Shown piece by piece: positions 11,100 to 22,235 of a stretch of DNA of 64,000 nucleotides (its first letter is position 1; the number at the start of each line of letters is the position of its first letter). The stretch is from Lonicera japonica. Lineage: Eukaryota > Streptophyta > Magnoliopsida > Dipsacales > Caprifoliaceae. The position numbers and the translations under genes are program-made. Location of the stretch: NCBI GenBank assembly GCA_021464415.1, contig CM038465.1, forward strand, positions 26,298,990 to 26,362,989. Reading direction: 5' to 3'. The notes below the pieces were generated by a model that had not been told where the DNA came from, searched no databases, and saw nothing but the letters and a program-made list of their open reading frames with translations.

Positions 11100-11173
11100 G
11101 GGGATGTAGCTCAAATGGTAGAGCACTCGCTTTGCATGCGAGAGGCACGGGACTCGATCTCCCGGCATCTCCA
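11100..11173 (+). tRNA. tRNA-Ala (anticodon UGC), possibly a pseudogene
   Basis: The acceptor GGGGATG pairs with CATCTCC (one G-U), the D arm is GCTC/GAGC, and the anticodon stem CTCGC/GCGAG encloses TTTGCAT, giving anticodon TGC. The T stem CGGGA/TCCCG encloses CTCGATC. Two oddities: the length is 74 bases with one extra base between T stem and acceptor, and the T loop begins C instead of T, which with the altered stem weakens the RNA polymerase III B box. It may be a decayed copy. No intron; CCA is not encoded as a unit. Confidence 0.7.
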
Positions 11174-11296
11174 AATTCTCTTTTTGTGTTTCTCTAAAAT
11201 TCAAGCCCCAACCCTAAATTTCCAAGAAACAGCCCTAACAGCTCAAAAATCTAATCACGAAAACCTTGAACTTGTTGAGTGTTTTAGTAACTCCCA

Positions 11297-13322
11297 TCAT
11301 AAAGCTTTTCTCAGCCTACTCTTCTCCCTCTTGAATTCACTATAATCAGCAAGCAAGCTACCATTCATTCCATCCTTCAGGTTCTCCATCAATCTCTTCA
11401 GCACCTATTCGCAAATGCATATTCAGACAACTTAATTAATCCTTTTCCAGTAAATCACTGAATTCTCATTTCTACCTGATCACTAGCTACATAACAACTT
11501 TCAACTACGAGGGCATTAATTATTAAGAAATAGATTTGTATTGATGGTCTAACCGACTCTGCAACGTGTCGACGAATATCTTCGGGGACAAAATCAAGCA
11601 CAGGAGGATGAACAAAGCTCATTCTGATATGTAGTTGACCTCTTAGCCGGCTTTCCTTTCCATTTCTATCTTGGTACAACGCTCCATCAACACCAAGGGA
11701 AAAATGAGATGGCTTGATAATTTCATCTATCCCTTGGAGATCCCATCTTATCTGCATAAAACATATATATACATGCACATAAAAACATACAATCTTAAGC
11801 TCCAAAACAGAGTCCATCAGCAACAGTTATCTATAAAAAACATACAATCTTAAGCTCCAAAACTTTGGAGATATGACAAGGGACTCCAGCAGGGTAATCC
11901 TTCCCTTTTGATTTACATCTCAGTCTCATGTCAATTATAGGGCGGGCATTGAGGAATAAGAACTGAATAGGTAACATATGAATTATCCACTCTTCCTGCA
12001 TGTATTGAAAGATAATCAAACATCAACCCGCACAGACCAATCTTATAATGTGATTTACCACTGGCTATTTCTTTGAAAAATTGCAAAATACAACATTTCA
12101 TTGCAAAAACGCTCCTTATTGACTACTATTGTTGATATTTGAGAACAAGTTTGGGATGACTTGTCTGACCTCAAAATGAACATATATAGCCTCGAACCAA
12201 GTACGTACTCAAGAGAGTAATTATTGATAAATTGGAAAGTGCCCCTTTCAAGTAATTAAGATATATAAGCCTATAAGGCTTAAACAAAACTTTTAATTGA
12301 TGGAGACTTTAAATTTTGTTGAAACTCTAGAATGAAGGGCGAATAACAGAATAAGCTTGTTTGGAATGTAATCTTGGATCCGTTCTCATGGATTGACAGT
12401 TTCATCTTCTCTATCTTTGACTTATTTTCTCAAAGTGGAAATAAATTTTTTTTTTCTAACACAAAGCTCCTCTTGCTACTGCTTTTTGGTTGGAGGAGGT
12501 GCTTCGCTTGACCAAAGAAATAATGGCGCTCATGTTCTAAAACACCCCTCTCAGTATGTTGATCTCAGGTTATACAATAACTGATACCTTTCTCTATCTA
12601 TGTATACGAAGGAAGAAAGGTTTTTGAATCATAATCATGTATAAGGAAACAAGATTGGAGGTTTCCAATGAAGGATCATCATTTGAAGGGTTGAGATGAA
12701 AGATGCATAAGGGTAAATGATTCATAATTGGCTATATCATATCAGTTTGAAGTTTTAACAAGTGGATGCACAATTAAGGAAGACTAACAATAAGAATCAA
12801 GGAACATTAACATGCAATTATAGAGGAGAAGCTAGCTTAATTAATTAATTAATTAGGTCCATCCGTCAACTGTATTATGCGCAATTAATTAAGAAATATA
12901 TAGCCCCTTAATTTTAAAGCAATTAGGTGATGGAGGGAAGTTGAAGTATGTCAATCAATAGGGCGGTGGTGTTAATAAAATTTCCATAAACATATACACT
13001 AATTATTATATATGTATGTATGTATGTATGCATACCTCATTGAGGCGTTTGGTTCTTTGTTGATGGGGGAAGATAGCTCGGAAGACTCTAGGCTTATTGT
13101 CCAAATAACTATCAAAAGAGGCCTGTTGTGTCATTTCCAAAATTCAGTCTCCTCTAAAATTAACAAATCCTTTGGAGCAAGCGAGCGAGAGAGAGATCGA
13201 AGAGAGGATAAATAGAATACACTTACAGAAGGGGACTCGGAGAGAGGGTTATCAGTGGCAATTGTGGAAGAGTAGGTAGAAGGGGGTTTAACCATCATTG
13301 CTTTTGATTCAAAAAAGCTGCA

Positions 13323-13353
<31 letters not shown>

Positions 13354-13520
13354 CTTCTTCTTCTCATCAACAAAAAGTGGCATTGCTGCTGCTTCTTTGG
13401 CTTACTCCCCCACCTCCTTCCGTTAATGGTAAAATGCGCTCCTCCTGTGTACTGCATTGACATGATCAGACTAGTGGTGTTGTTCTGCCATGGACGAAAC
13501 AATGCTGCAACCTCACCCAT
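11297..13520 (-). CDS. DUF1997-like protein, probably plastid-targeted; five exons
   Basis: Exons in transcript order: 13520-13227, 13122-13036, 11995-11846, 11751-11554 and 11404-11297. All introns are GT-AG and fall between codons, giving 278 residues with no stop. Donors include GTAAGT (exon 1) and GTATG (exons 2 and 3). Exon 1 (98 residues) is Ser/Arg-rich with a run of 13 Arg and few acids, like a transit peptide. The conserved part includes SFDSYLDNKPRVFRAIF, HMLPIQFLFLNARPIIDMRL, RLRGQLHIRMSFVHPPVL, FVPEDIRRHVAES and NGSLLADYSEFKRE, a DUF1997 pattern. Biochemical function is unknown. The start is the first ATG of the open exon; starts at residue 20 or 22 are also possible. Confidence 0.82.
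13324..13364. repeat. TTC microsatellite inside exon 1 of the DUF1997-like gene
   Basis: About 13 TTC units; on the coding strand they are AGA codons that make a poly-Arg run in the predicted transit peptide. Length changes would add or remove Arg without shifting the frame. Confidence 0.9.
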
Positions 13521-13560
13521 TCTCTCTCTCTCTCTTTCTCTCTGTGTGTGTGTGTGTCTA
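13519..13560. repeat. CT/GT microsatellite upstream of the DUF1997-like gene
   Basis: A TC run followed by a TG run lies just before the proposed start codon on the minus strand (GA-rich in the transcript), probably in the 5' leader. GA/CT tracts are common in plant leaders and core promoters. Confidence 0.75.
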
Positions 13561-13692
13561 GCAGCTGCTGCTGATGTTGTAAGGCAGAGGGAAAAGAGTA
13601 AGGGGAAAAAAGACGTTATATAATTGTAGGCGCTTCATTAGTTTGGTCTTACTCACGTGGCCACTTAATCTTACAAAACTCAAATACATGAC

Positions 13693-14077
13693 TAATTAGC
13701 AAAAATAACTCCTAAAGTTTGATCCAAATCTCTCACTCGTCCCTAAAGTTTAATTTTCAGTTAAAACATTCTTATATTTTCTTAATTTGGTTGAAATATC
13801 CTTAAAGTTTCTAATTTTGATTTAAGTATCCTTAAAGTTTCAAGTTTCGTTTGAAGCATCATTAATGTTTTTAATTTCGGTTGAGGTATCCAAAAAAAAC
13901 CCTTAAAAGAGTGGCTCATGATAATCACACACGTTTTTCATCCATCTTTATAATGGGGCATCCAGTTTTGGACGAGTGATGGAAATTAGAAACTTTCAGA
14001 ATGTTTCAACCGAAAATTAAACTTTAGATATAAGCGAGGGACTCGGGTCAAACTTTAGGGGCCATTTTTGTTAATTA
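13693..14077. mobile_element. MITE with long inverted repeats (about 80 bp)
   Basis: The left end TAATTAGCAAAAAT with CCTAAAGTTTGATCC is mirrored by the right end, which in reverse complement reads TAATTAACAAAAATGGC with CCTAAAGTTTGACCC. The similarity continues through AAAGTTTAATTTTC and AAACATTCT. The middle holds serial motifs CCTTAAAGTTT. No protein. A partial copy lies at 17063-17186. The target duplication and superfamily are unclear. Confidence 0.6.
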
Positions 14078-15665
14078 CCCCAAATATATATATATACACA
14101 CACATATTATTGTCTACAATTATTACTTTGTAAATTTTATGCAATACATAATTATAAGAAACGTAATTAATTTGTGTGACAATTTGAAAATATGTTAAAT
14201 GATTTGGTAAGATTTTTTTAAAGTTTTTTAGTGGTAAAAGGGGAAAAAATCTTATAAAAAAATTTGAAGACATCCATATATAAAAATAAATATAAGGTAG
14301 AGACATGTCCACGCTTAATACAATAAATGATAAGCAACATCTTAATGTGGTTTTGGTACATACACACATCATTAGCCATAAGCAATATATATCTTAACGT
14401 GGTTTTGATACATACACGCTTCAATAGCCTAAAGTTTTCTTTAAAAAAAACAAATTGAACGAAAATTTCAATATTTGTTCACAAATGCAATACTCGCTGC
14501 GTGACATGTCACCACATAAACTATACACTCCAATTTGATATTCAAACATTTTAAAATACTAGCTCTATATAAATATATTGGTTGGTTCTCCTCTTGTGAA
14601 TGGAGCCAGGAGCTCGGGCCTAGTTCATATTATAATTAATGAGTTTTGATTACAAGCAGATGTTGTCTCACTGGCTACTCTACTCTTATAATACAACAGC
14701 TAAAGGAGTTATGTATCTCTCAAAGCCTAAATGCCTTGGGACCAGGAGCTCTTTATAAGCACTTTAGACCTCTATTTCTCTTTTTTTTCTTTGATTAAAT
14801 TTTTTTACCTATGTCTCCCTTGCCTTCATCAGCCACTTTGACATAGTGGTTAAGCGCCGTTGGCTCCAAATCGATGAAGCAGCTTTGGAGACCTGTGGCT
14901 TCGAGCATAGAGTAAACACTATTTCAACATTTCCACGAGCTCAATTAGACACGAAACCTTGAGGTCCAGGTCTCCTACCTTTGTTTTCACACGTCAGCAG
15001 AGGTAGCCACATGCCCTCCTATGATTGGTTCATGGGGTGAAATAACTATTTTCCCCTATCAGCAATTAATAAAACTTTACACAACTCAAATAGCGAATGT
15101 GAATAATTTTGAAAAATTACAATAATACAATGCAAACATAATAGTATTAATAATATTATGCAAGTAATCAAGAAACACAACTAATATTATGCAAGTAATC
15201 AAGAAATAAAATTATATTTGATATTAAAAAGTAGATCTAAAAAAAGGATTTACCTTGGTAGTATTGGAAAATGGGTAAAAATATAATTTTGAACCATTTT
15301 GAGGGTAATTTTTAGTAGGACCTCACATTTAGTTATGAAAAGTTAATATATATTATGTTCTCATCCGTGAGGTTATTGAAATCATATATTTATTTGCTCA
15401 AATTGCTTGAGGGGTGAATGAGAAATTATCACCCAAAGTGAGTTACTTGAAATACAAAAATTGAATGGAAACGAGGAAGTCTCACATGGGAAGTTTGTGG
15501 AAAAATTGATGGTTTTACAATGGATCAACTCTTATGAGTTTTCTAAGCACTTAAAAAAAGAAAAGAAAAGACTCATGATGAACCATGCGTATCGTGTGTG
15601 CCTGCACTTGTGGACTCATCCCTATATATATAGTTTTGCCACTTTCACCATATAGTATAAGTTTA
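14078..15665. other. Intergenic; small tandem duplication and a tRNA-like stretch
   Basis: No gene. At 14327-14430 a roughly 50-base unit (ATAAGCAA..., CTTAA.GTGGTTTTG.TACATACAC) is duplicated with changes. At 14832-14910 TAGTGGTTAAGCGCC and, 40 bases on, GGCTTCGAGCAT resemble the A and B boxes of a tRNA-derived SINE, but no folding tRNA or clear SINE tail was found. Confidence 0.4.
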
Positions 15666-16799
15666 CTTGGGTATACCCGTGCCGTCCGGCAAGATAAAGA
15701 AAAATATGAGGATCAAATATGTGTGTGATTGTGTATTACCTAATAATGAAAACAGATAAGGTATCGCAAAAACGAAATCTATCCAACTAAAAATATAGCC
15801 GTTCTCACTCGAGACATGTCTTACTTGTCCAATTAGATCTGAAATCGCCTCGACCCTTTTATAATGTAATGATGTTATGAGTGTATTTAAAAGGGAAAAA
15901 AGTATTATATTTGAGGCAGATCAAACTGTAATATAAAAAATTATCGCCCTAAAATCGCCTCAACCCTTTTATATTGTAATGGTGTTATGAGTGTATTTAA
16001 AAGAAAAAATATTATATTTGAGGTAGGTTGGACACTAATATCAAACATTTCCGTCCCATATTCTATTGTGATATTTTATTAATTTTAATTTTATTTCAGT
16101 ATCTTTTATTCATTGTGTAATATTTTCAATAACTAATGAGTTAGAAGTACGTTAAGTATGCCATTATAGTTGTAATATTTTATAACTTTTCTTGAATTTT
16201 TTTTATACATAATTTAATATTCACAAGGGATCTTGATAAATATATTTCAAATAGATAAATTTTATTAAAGGTGGATTTGTAAATTTAAAGTTATGGCATT
16301 TGAAAGTTTTTTAAAAATTTGATGTTAGAGAAATGTATATTTTCAATAACTAAAGAGTTAGAAATACGTTAAGTATGTCATTATAGTTGTAATGTTTTAT
16401 AAGTTTTATGCCATTATATTTGTAATGTTTTATAACTTTTTCTTGAATTTTTTTATACATAATTTAATAATCATAATGGATCTTGTTTTGTAGATCTTGA
16501 TGAGTATATTTTAAATATATAAATTTAATTAAAGTTGAATTTGTAAATTTAAAGTTATGGCATTTGAAAGTTTTTTAAAAATTTGATGAGAGAGAAATGT
16601 TGTAAAAAAGTAGAGAGATGCAAGAGTTATATTTGTGTATGTGTTTAGTATGAGAGTAAATGTTAAGTTGATTTGACATCTTGTTGTGAGTATAAAAGTG
16701 ATCTAATGGTCTAAAAGTGTTAACACCGTTACGAATTAATATGAGACATTAGATTGATTTATTGTTTTATTGCAAAAAATCCTTGTTTTATAATATAGA
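15666..16799 (-). mobile_element. Non-autonomous Helitron
   Basis: On the minus strand it begins TCTATATTATAAAACAAGG and ends with a GC-rich near-hairpin (GCCGGACGGCACGGG) followed by GTATACCC and a degenerate CTRR terminus (CAAG). It sits between an A and a T, the normal Helitron target. No Rep/helicase coding. A 110-base segment is tandemly duplicated inside (about 15846-15953 and 15954-16030), and a TTATA.TTGTAATGTTTTATAA motif recurs near the 5' part. Confidence 0.65.
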
Positions 16800-17062
16800 T
16801 GCACACAAAGTCCATATATATATTTCTTTTTCCAAAAAAAATACTCCATATATATAAAGAAAAAATCAAAACCAAATGGCCATTATCCCACATGGCTTCA
16901 CCCCTCTGCGCGTTATACGTGATTTTTGTGAATATACTATATATCTTTTGGCATTCAGTCTCAATACACTTGTATTGTTTCTAATTATTCCTTAGTTATT
17001 TTTTAAATCTATTCATTATATATATTTTTAAATATATTCACTATATATATATATATATATAA

Positions 17063-17186
17063 ATCTAGTTTTAGACAAGTGAGTGAAAATTATAGAATTT
17101 AAGGATGATTCAGCCGAAAATTGAATTTCAGGGACGAGTGAAAGATTTGGGTCAAACTTTAGAGGCCATTTTTACTAATTAGCCAT
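17063..17186. repeat. Partial copy of the long-TIR MITE
   Basis: Contains GACAAGTGAGTGAAAATTA, AGCCGAAAATTGAATTT and GGTCAAACTTTAGAGGCC, ending in TTTTTACTAATTAG, matching the right half of the element at 13693-14077. The left half is absent. Confidence 0.6.
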
Positions 17187-17264
17187 ATAACTAAAAGCAA
17201 AATAAATATAAAAGTCATTATCATGTAATTACTTTTGTTAATGAGTACCTTGCTATATATATAA

Positions 17265-18000
17265 TGGATAGATGCCAGCTACATTAATTAGCCTAACTAA
17301 TAGTGTGACATAGAACCATAAATACAAAACATATGCCTGAAATTAAGACATTGCTCTACCCATCTAATTACAACCCCTCGCTGTCATAAGCCTAATTGAT
17401 TGTCTTCTTTCTACTTGACTTTTTTTTTTCCTTGGACCAGACTTAACTGATTCTCGATTCAACCTAGAATTAGGTTGAGTTCACATGGTGATGCTCAATT
17501 AATTTCTTTTATTCTCTCTAAAAAATTAATAGAAATGTAAAATATTAAAACAAAATGAATCTATAACTAAACAAATGTAATATGTGATACTATATATAAT
17601 GGGTACCTTGTTATAGAGCTATGACTTAAAGAGAGATTCCATCTCTTTAATATAAAGAAGGGATGATCATTTGGAGGGGTGATTGGATAAATCTTTTCAT
17701 AAAATTTTGTAGAGATGATCTATAATATGAGTAGATCACCTCCACCAAAATTCATAAAAAATTAAACTTAGAAGAGGGTGATATGATCATCAAAAACTTT
17801 AACGGCCGAAAATACACATATATATCAATTTTTCAAAACACTCACTTCTAGGTTGACTTTTTCTATGAATTTTTCTAGAGATTATCCGGTCACTATATAA
17901 ATCATCTCTACAAATTTTCATACACAAATTTTTCAATTTACCATTTTAAATAGTCATCCATTCTTTTTGTTAAAGAGAAGAAATCCCGTCTAACTCCCTT
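17265..18000. repeat. ~750-bp repeat unit, copy A (contains a MITE at 17617-17993)
   Basis: Starts GGATAGATGCC.GCTACATT, passes AGTGTGACAT.GAACCATAAATAC and ends CTAACTCCCTTA.TATATATA. The second half is a foldback MITE whose ends read GACTTAAAGAG and, less clearly, GTCTAACTCC. Three more copies lie at 19839-21610. Confidence 0.7.
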
Positions 18001-18014
18001 ACTATATATATATA

Positions 18015-19297
18015 CTAGGGTATACCCGTGCCATCCGGCACGGTAAATTAAATAATAACCGATAATAAGATAAAAAAGAGTAACGTGTGATGAATCTAAA
18101 TCAACAAAATTATGAAATATAATTCAATCACATATGTTGGTATGATTTGAAAATAGTCCAAAAATTTAACTGATATATTGTGAACACTCCTAAAAACGAC
18201 ATTATAAGATGATCAATAATAATGTACGAACACATAAAATATTTTGATCTCGGCAAAATAAGTTTTTAACAAATTAAACTCAAGGCTATATGTGAAAATA
18301 ATTCAATCACGTCTGGTATGATTTAAAAATAGTTCAAAAATTTAACTGATATATTGTGAACACTCCGAAAAACGACATATTAAGATGATCAATAATGTAT
18401 GAACACATAAAATACGCCCTTAAATTTACGAACACTAATGTACGAACACTATGATGGATCTCGTTTAATTGATCTTGATTAGTAAATTTTAAATTTTAAA
18501 TTTTAAATATTAAATTTTGAATTTTTTATTTTAAGTTATGACATTTTTAATGTAGAAAAAATGATTGATATGTGAGAATTTATTGTGTGTATATTATTGG
18601 TATTAAATATTACTCAATAATTTTTCTTATTTTTTTTACATAATTTTTTAGTCATGATGGATCTTGTTTAATTAATAATGATTAGTAAATTTAAATATTA
18701 AATTCATAATTCTATAGTTATGATGGATGTTGTTTAATTGATTTTGATTAGTAGATTTAAATATATTTTTTATGAAATTTCTTGATTAGTATATTTTAAG
18801 TATTAAATATTAATTTTTTTATTTTAAGATAAATCTTGTTTAATTGATCTTGATTAGTCGAGTTTAAATATTAAATATTAAATATTTTATTTTAAGCTAT
18901 GGCATTTTTAATGTAAAAATATTTATTGGTGTGTGTGAGTTTACTTTGTGTATATTATTGGTGTTAAATCTTACTTAATATTTTTTTTACATAATTCTAT
19001 AGTCATGATGGATCTTGTTTAATTAATCTTGATTTATAGATTTTAAATATTAAATTTTGAATTTTGAATTTTAAATTATGACATTTTTAATATAGAAAAA
19101 CTATTAGTGTGTGATAATTTATTGTGTATAAATTATTGGTGTGAGTGTTTTAACTTTGATGTGACATCTTAATGTGTGTATAAAACTCATACAATGGTGT
19201 AGAATTAGTGCACACCATAATATGTATATTTTTAACCATTAGATTTTTATACTTTTTGAAAATAAATTTGGTCAAACTTGATGTTTTATAATATAGA
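18015..19297 (-). mobile_element. Non-autonomous Helitron with an intact 3' hairpin
   Basis: The minus-strand 3' end is CCGTGCCGGATGGCACGG, a perfect 7-bp stem, then GTATACCCTAG, fitting hairpin plus CTRR (CTAG). The 5' end is TCTATATTATAAAACATC. The flanks are A and T. The interior is a set of short tandem repeats of GATGGATCTTGTTTAATTAA type and a duplicated GTTCAAAAATTTAACTGA block (18145-18200 and 18323-18380). No helicase. Confidence 0.75.
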
Positions 19298-19834
19298 TAT
19301 GTTTAGTATGTGAGTAAATGTTAAGTTGATTTGGCATTACAAATTAATGGTCTAAAAGTGTTAACACCATTACAAATTAATATGAGACGTCGGATTGATT
19401 TATTATTTTATTGCAAAAAATCCTTGTTTTATAATATAGATATGCCATTATATTTGTAATGTTTTATAACTTTTTCTTGAATTTTTTTATACATAATTTA
19501 ATAATCACAATGGATCTTATTTTGTAGATGTTGATAAACATATTTCAAATATATAAATTTTATTAAAGTTGAATTTGTAAATTTAAAGTTATGGCATTTA
19601 AAAGTTTTTTAAAAATTTGATGAGAGAGAAATGTTGTAGAAAAGTAGAGAGATGTAAGAGTTATATTTGTGTATATGTTTAGTGTGTGAGTAAATGTTAA
19701 GTTGATTTGACATCTTGTTGTGAGGTATAAAAATGATCTAATGGTCTAAAAGTGTTAACACCATTACAAATTAATATGAGACGTTGGATTGATTTATTAT
19801 TTTATTGCAAAAAATCCTTGTTTTATAATATAGA
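19298..19834 (-). mobile_element. Two extra Helitron 5' ends stacked behind the first
   Basis: Segments 19298-19440 and 19441-19834 each finish on the plus strand with AATCCTTGTTTTATAATATAGA, that is a Helitron 5' terminus on the minus strand, but neither has its own 3' hairpin. Their sequence matches the first Helitron (16150-16799), including AAAGTGTTAACACC and GATTGATTTATT. Confidence 0.65.
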
Positions 19835-19838
19835 TAAT

Positions 19839-20599
19839 GTATAGATGGTGGCTACATTAGTTAGCCTAACCAATAGTAAATAGTGTGACATGGAACCATA
19901 AATACAAAACATACGGCACAAATTAAGACATCGCTCTACCCATCTAAAACCCCTCACTGTCATAAGCCTAATTGATTGTCTTCTTTCTTCTTTTTTTTAA
20001 CCAGACCTCGCTGACTCTCAATTCAACCTATAATTACATTGAAGTTTTCATGTTCACATGGTGAGGCTCGATTAATTTGTTCTATTCTCTAAAAGAATTA
20101 AAAGAAATATAAAGTATTAAAACTAAATGAATATACTATAACTAAACAAATTTAATATTTGATACTATATATAATGGGTGCCATGTTATAGAGTTAGGCT
20201 ATAAAGAGGAATACCCCCTTTTTAATAAAAAAGATGGGATGATCATTTGGAGGGGTAATTGGATGAATATTTTCTCGTAAAATTTTGTAGAGATGATTTA
20301 AACTATGAGTAGATTACCACCACCAAAATTCATAAACAAATTAAACCTAGAAGTGGGTGAGATGATCATCAATAAAATTAACGGTCGAAAATATACTTAT
20401 ATATCAATTTTTCAAAACACTTACTTCTATGTTGACTCTTTTTAGGAATTTTTGTGGAGATTATCTAGTCACTGTGCAAATCATCTCTAAACTTTTTTAT
20501 AAAAATATTCATTGATTTGCTCTTCCAAATAGTCATCCATTCTTTTTATTAAAGAGATAGTACCTCTTTATAGCCTAACTCCCTTATTATATATATAAT
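19839..20599. repeat. ~750-bp repeat unit, copy B
   Basis: The same order of motifs as copy A, ending GCCTAACTCCCTTATTATA. The embedded MITE (20194-20578, 385 bp) has clean ends TTAGGCTATAAAGAG and CTCTTTATAGCCTAA. A 52-base fragment of the unit start follows at 20600-20651. Confidence 0.75.
20194..20578. mobile_element. 385-bp MITE with 15-bp inverted ends
   Basis: The ends TTAGGCTATAAAGAG and CTCTTTATAGCCTAA are exact inverted repeats, and inverted similarity continues inward (GATGATCATTTGGAGG against its complement). Other copies: 17617-17993, 21008-21387 and 63257-63621. No coding. Superfamily not assigned. Confidence 0.75.
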
Positions 20600-20651
20600 G
20601 GATAGATGCCGGCTACATTAGTTAGCCTAACTCCCTTATTATATATATAAT

Positions 20652-21406
20652 GGATAGATGCCGGATACATTAGTTAGCCTAACTAATAGTAAATAGTGTG
20701 ACATGGAACCTTAAATACAAAACAAATGGCATAAATTAAGACTTCGCTCTACCCATCTAAAACCCCTCAATGTCATAAGCCTAATCAATTGTCATCTTTC
20801 TTCTTCCGTTTTTTTACCAGACCTAGCTAACTCTCGAATTAACCTAGAATTACATTTAAGTTTTCATGTTACATGGTGAGGCTTGATTAATTTCTTCTAT
20901 TCTCAAAAAAAATAAAAGAAACGTAAACTATTAAAACTAAATGAATATTCTATAAGTAAACATATATAATATGGGATACTATATTAAATGGGTACCATGC
21001 TATAGAGTTAAGCTATAAAGAGAGATTCTCTCTCTTTAACAAAAAAAGGAACGATCATTTGGAGGGTTAATCTGATGATTTTTTTCATAAAATTTTGTAG
21101 AGATGATCTATATTATGAGTAGATCAACTCCACCAATTCATAAATAAATTAAACCTAGAAGTGGGTGAGATGTTTGTCAAAAAATTTAACGGCCGAAAAT
21201 ATACATATATATCAATTTTTGAAAACACTCACTTCCAGGTTTGCAGTTATTATGAATTTTTGTGGAGATAATCTAGTTGATATATAAATCATCTCTACAA
21301 ATGTTTATAAAAAAATCATCGATCTAACCCTCCAAATGGTCATTCTTTCAGTTTGTTAAAGAGAGTGAACCTCTCTTTATATCCTAACTCCCTTATTATA
21401 TATAAT
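20652..21406. repeat. ~750-bp repeat unit, copy C
   Basis: Starts GGATAGATGCCGGATACATT and repeats the order of copy B; the embedded MITE is at 21008-21387 with ends TTAAGCTATAAAGAG and CTCTTTATATCCTAA. Copies B and C are head to tail. Confidence 0.75.
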
Positions 21407-21610
21407 GGATAGATGCTGGTTACATTAGTTAGCCTAACTAAAAGTAAATAATGTGACTTGGAACCATAAATACAAAACAAACGGTAGAAATTAAGACATC
21501 GCTCTATCCATCTAGCTAAAACCCCTCTATATCATAAGCCTAATTGATTGTCTTATTTCGTAAAAAAAAAATTTGGGACATAGTTGACTCTCAACTCAAC
21601 CTAGAATTAA
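21407..21610. repeat. ~750-bp repeat unit, copy D, cut by a CACTA element
   Basis: Begins GGATAGATGCTGGTTACATT and follows the unit to CAACCTAGAATTAA, where a CACTA terminus starts. The rest of the unit, including the MITE, was not found on the far side. Confidence 0.65.
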
Positions 21611-22235
21611 CACTACAAGAAAAATGATAATTAGTGGCAAATTTTTAGTGGGAGAGTATATTTTCCCACCAAAGAGCACTTTTTGCAACTAATTCAGCAA
21701 TTCCCACTAAAAGATGGTCAATGTGCACACTGGTTGTGGAGAACTTATTTTTCACCACCAATAGTACGGTGAGAAAAAAAATTTATTTAGCGCCAAATAA
21801 ATTGTAGAATTGGTAGCAAAATAAGAAATTCCCCACTAAAAGCGATCTTTAGTGGGGACAAACATTTTCCCACTAAAAAGAAAATGTAATTAGTGGGGAA
21901 ACCTAAAATCGCTATTAATGCAGTACAATTGCAAGGAAACAAGATAGCCACAAAATATCTCGGTGACAATTAACGAGGAATTGTGTAGTGGGGATAATAA
22001 TGTCCCCAAGAAAAGAACATTTTGTAGCAAATTCAATAATTCTCACAAAAGCTCTTAATTGTATGTTTGTGGGGAAAATAAAATTTGCCACAAATTTTGC
22101 AACACTTTTGGCGGAAATGGGAAAATTTTGGCGTTGGCACCAAAATAAATTGTATTATTAGTAGGGAAATATTAAATTTTCCAATAAAAGTTATGTTTCG
22201 TGGGGAACATAATTTTGCTGCTAAAACATGTTAAT
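21611..22235 (+). mobile_element. CACTA (En/Spm-like) element, 5' end
   Basis: Starts CACTACAAGAAAAATG, the family terminus, followed by about 600 bp of subterminal motifs around TTAGTGGGAA and TCCCCACTAAAA in both orientations, the expected transposase-binding region. No transposase and no opposite terminus (TTTTCTTGTAGTG) were seen, so it is a truncated or incomplete copy. Confidence 0.75.

Noticed and set aside
13131..13226. Extension of DUF1997-like exon 1 past 13227
   Set aside because: A strong donor TCT|GTAAGT and a matching exon 2 with conserved protein show that this part is intron.
16799..16984. 61-residue frame after the first Helitron
   Set aside because: AT-rich chance reading with no domain.
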